Assembly (NCBI GenBank): GCA_937911235.1
Contig: CALDPN010000060.1
Location: 1-11,192 of the forward strand
Length of the DNA: 11,192 nucleotides
Reading direction: 5' to 3'
Origin: an uncultured Bacteroidales bacterium
GTDB lineage: Bacteria; Bacteroidota; Bacteroidia; Bacteroidales; Paludibacteraceae
Shown: piece by piece, positions 5,714 to 11,192 of the stretch
How positions within the stretch are numbered: the first letter of the stretch is position 1
How the letters are laid out: each line of letters opens with the position of its first letter
Made by a program: the position numbers and the translations under genes
Notes under the pieces: model-generated
Database searches by the model: none
What the model was told of the DNA's origin: nothing
The model's input: the letters and a program-made list of their open reading frames with translations, nothing else

Positions 5714-6618
5714 ATTTAAGCGTAAAAATAGGTGGTCTTTCACTGAGAAATCCAGTGATGACTGCGTCTGGAACTTTCGGCTACGGAACCGAGTTTGAGG
5801 ATTTTGTAAACTTCTCGCGAATGGGTGGTATAATTGTAAAGGGAACGACTATTCGCCATCGTGAAGGAAATGCCTATCCACGCCTTGCAGAAGTGCCCTC
5901 AGGTATGTTAAACGCGGTTGGACTGCAAAATAAGGGGGTAGATTACTTCTGTGAAAACATATATCCAACTGTAAAAAATTATGATACAAATGTAATCGTA
6001 AATGTATCGGGTGCATGCATCGAAGATTACGTTGCAACAGCAGAAAAAATTAACGAATTAGATGCTATTCCAGCTATAGAATTAAACATCTCTTGCCCTA
6101 ACGTAAAACAAGGTGGTATGGCCTTTGGAACTTCTTGTTCTGCGGCAGCGGAAGTGGTAAAAGCAGTGCGTAAAGCTTACGACAAAACACTTATTGTTAA
6201 GCTTTCTCCTAACGTTACCGACATAGCAGAAATTGCTCGTGCGGTGGAAGCGGAAGGTGCAGATTCTGTTTCATTAATCAATACCTTGATGGGTATGGCA
6301 ATTAATGCCGAAACTCGCAAACCAGTTCTTTCTACCATTACTGGTGGTCTTTCTGGTCCTTGCGTGAAACCTATTGCTCTACGTATGGTATGGCAAGTGT
6401 CTAAAGCAGTAAATATTCCTATCGTTGGTCTTGGCGGCATTATGAATGCAACTGACGCTATCGAATTCTTCTTAGCTGGTGCTACTGCTATTGAAATAGG
6501 CACTGCAAACTTTATTGATCCTTCAGTTACCATGAAAGTGGTGGACGGCATTGAGGATTATCTAAAAAGACATAACTATGATTCTATAAACCAAATTATC
6601 GGAAAACTTGAAGTATGA
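5707..6618 (+). CDS. pyrD: Dihydroorotate dehydrogenase class 1B, catalytic subunit PyrD
   Basis: FMN enzyme that oxidises dihydroorotate to orotate in the cytoplasm; with PyrK it forms the NAD+-dependent class 1B complex. At 303 residues it has the normal length. Visible motifs are NPVMTASGTFGYG (15-27), the FMN-contacting VKGTT (44-48), NPxGLQN-type sequence SGMLNAVGLQNKGV (65-78), and ELNISCPNVKQGG (125-137), whose C130 is the catalytic base that marks class 1 enzymes (class 2 has Ser). Further on are VKLSPNVTDI (164-173), GGLSGPCVKPIAL (213-225) and GLGGI (241-245). The soluble form with a PyrK partner excludes the quinone-linked class 2 type. The start ATG lies inside the end of pyrK, and the stop TGA overlaps the next gene's ATG. 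Confidence 0.97.
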   Translation: MVDLSVKIGGLSLRNPVMTASGTFGYGTEFEDFVNFSRMGGIIVKGTTIRHREGNAYPRLAEVPSGMLNAVGLQNKGVDYFCENIYPTVKNYDTNVIVNVSGACIEDYVATAEKINELDAIPAIELNISCPNVKQGGMAFGTSCSAAAEVVKAVRKAYDKTLIVKLSPNVTDIAEIARAVEAEGADSVSLINTLMGMAINAETRKPVLSTITGGLSGPCVKPIALRMVWQVSKAVNIPIVGLGGIMNATDAIEFFLAGATAIEIGTANFIDPSVTMKVVDGIEDYLKRHNYDSINQIIGKLEV

Positions 6619-7526
6619 AAAAACTAAATTTACTTTTAGCGCTATTAGTGGCTTCAGTGGCTACTGTTTTTGCGCAAGCAGATGAAGCTGGTACTCCATC
6701 TAAATGGAAAAAAGGTATCGACCTTTCTCTACAAGCTACTCAAAACTATGCTACTGCAAACTGGCACAACGGTGGTACAAACAACCTATCTGTGCTTGGT
6801 GGTGTTCACGCTTGGTTCAACTATGCAGGCGACGAAGGTCTTGCATGGGACAACAAAGTGGAACTAAAATATGGTGTTACCACTACTTTCACCGAAGACT
6901 TAGCTGGTCGTTTATTCCACTTAACCGACGACAAAACCTATTATGAAACAAAATTAGGTTACAATTTAGGCAAAGGTTGGAACTTAGCATGGTCTGGCGA
7001 CGTTAATTTCACATTATTTGAAAACTACAAAATTGATACAGACGAACTAGTTAGTGCAGTTGTATCTCCACTTACATTCAACACAGCTATCGGTTTCGAT
7101 TATAAATATGCAAACGCAGAAAAGAAGTTAGACCTTTCTGTAATGATTGCGCCATATGCGTTTAAATTAATCTACGTAGACGACGTACGTGGCGACTACG
7201 CTATCAGTAAACACGTAGGTATCTACAACGAAGAACTTGGTATTACCACACTTAAAACCTTCGACTTCGGTTCTAGTTTCAAAGTAAACTATCGTCAAGA
7301 ATTCAACGATTACATCACTCTTTCAAGCGTTCTTTCATTCTATACCGACTATAAAGGTATTGAAATTGACTGGGAAATCGTTGGTGACTTCAAACTTTAC
7401 AAATGGCTTACCGCTCGCGTTTCTCTAAACCCTCGTTACGATACTACCGTTGGCGAAGGCTGGAACGAAAAAATCCAATTTAAAGAGTTTGTTAGCCTTG
7501 GGTTAGCATACAGATTTGAAAAATAA
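6615..7526 (+). CDS. Secreted DUF3078-like beta protein, probably outer membrane
   Basis: Protein of 303 residues and unknown function. It begins with a clear signal peptide (MKKLNLLLALLVASVATVFA, likely cleaved after A20). The mature part is rich in alternating aromatic/polar strands, such as the stretch around NLAWSGDVNFTLFENYK, and ends GLAYRFEK, a terminal strand typical of outer-membrane barrels. Near the N-terminus YATANWHNGGTNNLS matches the NWxxGGxNN signature I associate with DUF3078 of Bacteroidota. No cysteine follows the signal, so it is not a lipoprotein. The ATG overlaps the pyrD stop (ATGA), so it is co-transcribed and coupled with the pyrimidine genes, although no functional link is known. 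Codon use is even and resembles highly expressed genes here. A terminator follows about 60 bases downstream. Confidence 0.8.
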   Translation: MKKLNLLLALLVASVATVFAQADEAGTPSKWKKGIDLSLQATQNYATANWHNGGTNNLSVLGGVHAWFNYAGDEGLAWDNKVELKYGVTTTFTEDLAGRLFHLTDDKTYYETKLGYNLGKGWNLAWSGDVNFTLFENYKIDTDELVSAVVSPLTFNTAIGFDYKYANAEKKLDLSVMIAPYAFKLIYVDDVRGDYAISKHVGIYNEELGITTLKTFDFGSSFKVNYRQEFNDYITLSSVLSFYTDYKGIEIDWEIVGDFKLYKWLTARVSLNPRYDTTVGEGWNEKIQFKEFVSLGLAYRFEK

Positions 7527-7576
7527 ACCTAAATGCTTCGAGCTGTTTTAAAGGGTGATTTTAAATAAACCTAAAT
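7521..7576. repeat. 14-base direct repeat flanking the end of the DUF3078-like gene
   Basis: AAATAAACCTAAAT occurs at 7521-7534 and again at 7563-7576, 42 bases apart. The first copy contains the stop codon TAA. The sequence between is non-coding. Confidence 0.85.
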
Positions 7577-7586
7577 AATACAAAAT

Positions 7587-7619
7587 AGAGATCAACTTCA
7601 GTTGGTCTCTTATTTTTTT
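7587..7619 (+). terminator. Intrinsic terminator of the pyrK-pyrD operon
   Basis: The stem AGAGATCAAC (7587-7596) and GTTGGTCTCT (7601-7610) gives ten pairs with one G-T. Its loop is TTCA, and a run of seven T follows. It ends the pyrK-pyrD-DUF3078 transcript. Confidence 0.88.
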
Positions 7620-7620
7620 G

Positions 7621-7628
7621 TATATTTG
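7621..7628 (+). promoter_or_regulatory. -7 promoter element of the mscS operon
   Basis: TATATTTG matches TAnnTTTG exactly and sits one base after the terminator T-run, 18 bases before the mscS ATG. The best -33 candidate is TTG at 7602-7604 in the terminator stem, but its 16-base spacing is short. Confidence 0.6.
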
Positions 7629-7646
7629 TGCCGTAATTATTGAATT

Positions 7647-8705
7647 ATGAAAACATTTTTTGATTTTTTATTTAAGCATAACAACTGGGAAAGCTGGCTT
7701 TGGTTTACCGGCATTATAATTTCATTTTTTATTTTAGGAAGGATAATGTTATGGATTGAAAAGCGATTTCTACGCTCAAAAGCCGAAAAAACAGCCACAA
7801 AGGTAGATGATTTGCTACTAAATGTATTTCAAATGCCATGTATTTGTGGTGTAATGTTGTTTGGATTGTATTTATCATTGCAAATGATAGTATTCCCAGC
7901 TACTTTTTATCCTATTTTGTACTTGGCATTTAAGGTGTTGTTACTATTAAATATCACATGGATACTTAATAGGTTCATCAAAAATGTGTTAAGTGATTTC
8001 CTTTTGCCATACGCCACTTCAAACAAGGATTCTAAACTGGATGTAAACATTATTAAGGCGATACAAAAGGTTTCTTCTGGTGTGATTTGGATTGTAGCTA
8101 TTATTACGGCGCTTACTATTGTAGGCATCGATGTGGCTGCTATGCTTACTACACTAGGTATTGGTGGTATTGCTTTTGCTCTTGCTGCTCAAGATACTAT
8201 CAAAAACATGTTTGGTGGTTTTACCATTTTCATGGATAAACCTTTTAGACTTGGCGAACGCATCAAGGTAGCAGGTTTTGATGGCACAGTAGAGGATATA
8301 GGCATTCGTAGTACTCGTATTAGAACATTGGAAGGAAGATTGGTAACTATTCCAAACTACAAAATAGTTGATAGTGAGATAGAAAACGTTACTGCAGAGG
8401 AGTCTCGCAAAATCACTTTAAACCTAGGTCTTACATACGATACCACTCCTGAGGCAATGCAAACTGCTATGGATTGGTTAAAAGACCTTCCTAATCAAAT
8501 AACTTCTATCAAGAAGAATGTGATTGTTGGTTTTACCACATACGGCGACTTCTCATTAGGTATTACATTTATTTATTATATCAAAAGCGGTGCTGATATT
8601 TTTGGCACTCAAAGTGAGGTGAATCTTGCTATTTTGAAGAAATTTAATGCAGAAGGTTGGAACTTTGCATTCCCAACTCAAACTATTTACACTATAAAAG
8701 CATAA
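7647..8705 (+). CDS. MscS-family mechanosensitive ion channel
   Basis: Inner-membrane channel that opens under membrane tension and protects against osmotic downshock. The 352-residue protein has hydrophobic segments at about 17-36, 65-85, 88-108 and 143-163. The pore-lining helix follows (about 164-192, with TLGIGGIAFALAAQD and then NMFGG), showing the Gly/Ala packing of the MscS TM3. The conserved beta domain comes next: DKPFRLGERIKVAGFDGTVEDIGIR (about 197-221), then TRIRTLEGRLVTIPNYKI, and an alpha/beta C-terminal domain to the end. It is larger than E. coli MscS (286 residues) because of extra N-terminal helices. The ATG at 7647 follows a clear -7 element. It is the first gene of a four-gene operon, with three bases to the next gene. 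Confidence 0.93.
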   Translation: MKTFFDFLFKHNNWESWLWFTGIIISFFILGRIMLWIEKRFLRSKAEKTATKVDDLLLNVFQMPCICGVMLFGLYLSLQMIVFPATFYPILYLAFKVLLLLNITWILNRFIKNVLSDFLLPYATSNKDSKLDVNIIKAIQKVSSGVIWIVAIITALTIVGIDVAAMLTTLGIGGIAFALAAQDTIKNMFGGFTIFMDKPFRLGERIKVAGFDGTVEDIGIRSTRIRTLEGRLVTIPNYKIVDSEIENVTAEESRKITLNLGLTYDTTPEAMQTAMDWLKDLPNQITSIKKNVIVGFTTYGDFSLGITFIYYIKSGADIFGTQSEVNLAILKKFNAEGWNFAFPTQTIYTIKA

Positions 8706-8708
8706 AAT

Positions 8709-9599
8709 ATGAAGAAACATACTCTTAAAGATTGGTTTTTGGCTACTAGACCATGGTCTTTCCCTGCTTCGGCTATGCCAATTGTTGTTACTGTTGCTTT
8801 TTTATTTTCAAAAGACGCAGAAATTAACTGGTTAATGGCAGTTTTAGCTTTAGTAGGTGTGGTGTTATTTCACACATCTGGCAACCTTTGGAGCGATTAT
8901 TTCGACTTTAAAAAGAAAGTAGATGATGTAAACACATTTGGTGCCACATCGCTTACCACAGGTCAGTTTCAACCAAATGAGATACGCAATTTCGCATTAG
9001 GCGTGTTGGTGGTATCTGTTTTAATTGGGTTGACTATATTATATTTTACAGGTCTCACAGTGCTTTGGATAGGCATTGTAGGGGCTGTGTTGATGCTTTT
9101 GTATCCACAAATGAAGTACAACGCTTTAGGCGACTTGGCTATTATTATGACTTTTGCATTTTTGCCAACTATTGGTACTTCGTTTGTAACTACTGGCGCT
9201 ATTGATTGGAGTGTGCTTTATGTGGCGCTTCCAATAGGGCTAATTACAGACGCTATTTTGCACTCAAACAACACCCGCGATATGATTACAGACAAACAAG
9301 CCGGCATTATCACGATGGCAATGTGTATGGGCAAGAAAAGTGCAGCGTGGCTATATGGTTTTGAGGTAACTTATCCTGCAATTTGGGTAGGTGCTTTAGT
9401 TGTTGGTGGCATCTTTTCATGGCCAACACTTTTAGTGCTACTTACTATACCAATGTCTTCAAAATGCGCAAAAACCATGATTGAGGGATACAACGATACA
9501 AATACTATCGCAGCTCTTGATATGCGCACAGCGCAGCTACAAACAGCATTTTCGTTGCTTTTATCTGTGGGCTTTGTGGTTTCTAACTTCATTGCATAA
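8709..9599 (+). CDS. UbiA-family prenyltransferase, MenA-like
   Basis: Integral membrane enzyme of the UbiA superfamily, which attaches polyprenyl chains to aromatic acceptors. Of 296 residues, most lie in about eight or nine hydrophobic helices. The two metal-diphosphate motifs are visible: NLWSDYFD (59-66) and NNTRDMITD (187-195), followed by KQAG. The opening TRPWSFPASAMP (13-24) and the NNxRDxxxDxxAG form resemble 1,4-dihydroxy-2-naphthoate prenyltransferase (MenA) of menaquinone synthesis. However, the usual Arg-Pro after motif 1 is replaced by GATSLTTGQ, and the GkxTLAvxlG segment reads GIITMAMCMG. The acceptor substrate is therefore uncertain, and no other men gene is in the window. 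It lies in the mscS operon, and its stop shares a base with the next ATG. Confidence 0.85.
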   Translation: MKKHTLKDWFLATRPWSFPASAMPIVVTVAFLFSKDAEINWLMAVLALVGVVLFHTSGNLWSDYFDFKKKVDDVNTFGATSLTTGQFQPNEIRNFALGVLVVSVLIGLTILYFTGLTVLWIGIVGAVLMLLYPQMKYNALGDLAIIMTFAFLPTIGTSFVTTGAIDWSVLYVALPIGLITDAILHSNNTRDMITDKQAGIITMAMCMGKKSAAWLYGFEVTYPAIWVGALVVGGIFSWPTLLVLLTIPMSSKCAKTMIEGYNDTNTIAALDMRTAQLQTAFSLLLSVGFVVSNFIA

Positions 9600-10231
9600 T
9601 GAATTTGTCTTCATCTAATACAAAACCTATAATTGGCATCCTCATAGCCACTGTGCTATGGGGTGTTATGTTTTCACCCTGGACTGCGCCACACGTGAAC
9701 TTTTGGATTACTATGACCATATCTGGCATAATCCTTACTTCATATTCGCTGTGGGCAGACAAAACGTGCCTAAAACCTATTCGTTTGGGTTTGGTAGATA
9801 TTTTGTTGGGCATTGGCATTGCAGTGGCTCTTTGGGGCGTATTTTGGGTAGGAGATAAGCTTTCTTCGCTTATGTTCGACTTCGCTCGTCCACAAGTAGA
9901 TACCATTTATGGCATGAAAGATGGCGAAAATCCTTGGATTTTGTCGTTTTTGCTACTTTTTATCATTGGCCCTGCCGAAGAAATATTTTGGCGTGGATAC
10001 TTGCAAAACAACCTTTCTAAACGCTTTTCGCCAAATATGGGATTTATCTTAACTACACTTGCATACAGCTTAGTGCATATCTTTAAGTTCAATTTTATGC
10101 TAATTATGGCTGCAGCAGTGGCAGGTTTTATATGGGGTCTGCTATACAGATTTTTCCCAAACCGCCTTGGTGCCATTGTGCTCTCACACGCCCTTTGGGA
10201 TTGTGCCGTTTTCATTTGGTTTCCGATTTAA
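9599..10231 (+). CDS. CPBP-family intramembrane metalloprotease
   Basis: Membrane protein of 210 residues with about six hydrophobic helices and the three motifs of the CPBP (CAAX protease and bacteriocin-processing, Abi) family: EEIFWR (127-132, EExxxR), YSLVH (156-160, FxxxH type) and HALWD (197-201, HxxxD/N). All predicted glutamate-activator and zinc-ligand residues are present, so it is probably an active peptidase. Bacterial members have roles in bacteriocin maturation, self-immunity and protein secretion. None of the usual partner genes (bacteriocin precursors, exporters) is nearby, so the substrate is unknown. Its start overlaps the stop of the prenyltransferase gene by one base (TAATG). 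The hydrolase follows after 12 bases. The operon suggests a role in the inner membrane but gives no precise function. Confidence 0.9.
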   Translation: MNLSSSNTKPIIGILIATVLWGVMFSPWTAPHVNFWITMTISGIILTSYSLWADKTCLKPIRLGLVDILLGIGIAVALWGVFWVGDKLSSLMFDFARPQVDTIYGMKDGENPWILSFLLLFIIGPAEEIFWRGYLQNNLSKRFSPNMGFILTTLAYSLVHIFKFNFMLIMAAAVAGFIWGLLYRFFPNRLGAIVLSHALWDCAVFIWFPI

Positions 10232-10243
10232 ATAATACAAATC

Positions 10244-11192
10244 ATGAACAAACAGCGTAAACAAATCATTGCCAATAACGAGGTTTCAGACCTTTATACC
10301 CTAAATTTGGGTGGTTACAAACAAAAAGTATTGGTAGAGGGCAAATCTAAAACATTGCCTGTGGTAATTTGTTTACATGGCGGACCTGGCACACCAATTC
10401 CTTTTTCTGTAGGCTGTAGGGGGCTATTCCCAGAGTTTACAGACCAATTTATCATGGTATATTGGGACCAATTGGGTTGTGGAGCAAACAATCACAAAAT
10501 AGACGATAGTTTTACCGTTGATATGTTTGTGGCAATGACCAAGGATTTAATTGCAGAAATAAAACGATTATTTCCTGAAAACGACCTTTATATCTTTGCA
10601 ACTTCGTGGGGTAGTGTATTGAGTGTTAAGGTTTTACAAGAAATGCCAAATGTGATAAAAGGTGTTGTGGTGTATGGGCAATTGGTAAAAAATCTATTCT
10701 ACAACCAAGAGGTGTTTGATGCGTTAAGCCAAACAAAATTGTCTGCGAAAAAGCTGGAAGCTATTAAAAATGCAAACATCGACAACATTACTACCAAAGA
10801 TTTGATGATGGTTTCTGGTGCCATACGAAAATACACCAACGGTTACGAACATAAAAAAGCCGATAAACCGCAAATGGGCAAAATTGTTGTAGGCTTGCTT
10901 ACTAGTCCAGATTATCGTAAAAAAGATTTCATAGCAGTTATGGTCAATGGGTATTTGAAAAATGTTTCCCTATGGAAAGAACTATTGCACATGGACATGA
11001 CTGATGCATTGTCTTCAATCGCAGTGCCTTACGCCATTATTCAAGGTGACACAGACATTGTAGCTTCTACAAAAACCGTTTTAGAAGCAACCCAAGGCAA
11101 CAACGCTATCACCTGTCAAGTCATCCCAAACTCAGGCCATTATCCATCCAAACCTGCCATGGATGCCGTCGTCTCAGCCCTGCAGAATATGG
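10244..11192 (+). CDS. Alpha/beta hydrolase (prolyl aminopeptidase-like), cut by the right edge
   Basis: The frame is open from the ATG at 10244 to the last base, giving 316 residues; the end is missing but probably short. Alpha/beta-hydrolase landmarks are clear: oxyanion-hole HGGPG (45-49), YWDQLGCG (73-80), which resembles the DQRGCG of S33 prolyl aminopeptidases, nucleophile elbow ATSWGS with S121, acid Asp in QGDTD (D269 or D271) and SGHYPS with H299. The first Gly of GxSxG is Ala here. There is no signal peptide, so it is cytoplasmic. The cap region (about 147-255) is lysine-rich. It may be a peptidase or an esterase; the substrate cannot be told. It follows the CPBP gene by 12 bases with no terminator, so it belongs to the mscS operon. 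Confidence 0.9.
   Translation, partial: MNKQRKQIIANNEVSDLYTLNLGGYKQKVLVEGKSKTLPVVICLHGGPGTPIPFSVGCRGLFPEFTDQFIMVYWDQLGCGANNHKIDDSFTVDMFVAMTKDLIAEIKRLFPENDLYIFATSWGSVLSVKVLQEMPNVIKGVVVYGQLVKNLFYNQEVFDALSQTKLSAKKLEAIKNANIDNITTKDLMMVSGAIRKYTNGYEHKKADKPQMGKIVVGLLTSPDYRKKDFIAVMVNGYLKNVSLWKELLHMDMTDALSSIAVPYAIIQGDTDIVASTKTVLEATQGNNAITCQVIPNSGHYPSKPAMDAVVSALQNM

Noticed and set aside
6177..6551. Minus-strand 124-codon open frame within pyrD
   Set aside because: It lies wholly inside a well-supported gene in the opposite direction, with no recognisable domain or promoter; similar antisense frames in tkt, mazG, the UbiA-family gene and the CPBP gene were rejected for the same reason.
6670..6946. Alternative plus-strand frames inside the DUF3078-like gene
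   Set aside because: They overlap the signal-peptide-bearing frame, and their translations are rich in Cys, Trp and Arg without family features, as expected of shadow frames.
11089..11192. C-ending codons near the right edge of the hydrolase gene as a second composition break
   Set aside because: About 34 codons are too few to separate a real change from chance, and the rest of the gene lies outside the window.

Overview
The window reads as a piece of a low-GC Bacteroidales (Bacteroidota) chromosome. The main signs are promoters with the Bacteroidota -7 element TAnnTTTG, no strong Shine-Dalgarno sequences, the Bacteroidota-type transketolase motif SDGGIQEE, a DUF3078-like secreted beta protein, and an XRE regulator of a kind common in that order. 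No species call is possible from the sequence alone. Most genes are core housekeeping genes, and both window edges cut through a gene.

Left part (1-3523): a 5'-truncated transketolase gene (pentose phosphate pathway) is followed immediately by an MntP-type manganese exporter. A tRNA-Lys(CTT) gene comes next with its own promoter. A bidirectional terminator separates it from the convergent mazG (NTP pyrophosphohydrolase) on the minus strand. The first ~470 bases of the transketolase gene use clearly different codons from the rest of the same gene.

Middle (3524-4942): a very AT-rich 680-base gene-free stretch carries a scattered set of TACAnnTGTA dyads. Two of these lie exactly on the -33 and -7 elements of the promoter of a small XRE-type regulator, which suggests autoregulation. 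After the regulator and its terminator comes a block of intergenic repeats: a GC-richer repeat region with a possible 31-codon reverse ORF, two 50-base direct repeats whose differences preserve a small inverted repeat, and four perfect TCCTAAC units. That block abuts the pyrK promoter.

Right part (4943-11192): one tightly packed operon holds pyrK, pyrD (NAD-dependent class 1B dihydroorotate dehydrogenase) and a secreted DUF3078-like beta protein. After a terminator and a new promoter, a second operon encodes an MscS-type channel, a UbiA/MenA-like prenyltransferase, a CPBP-family membrane protease and an alpha/beta hydrolase that runs off the right edge.

No mobile element, CRISPR array or defence system is visible. 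The parts most worth a second look are the dyad array of the XRE regulator, the composition break inside transketolase, and the repeat block in front of pyrK.
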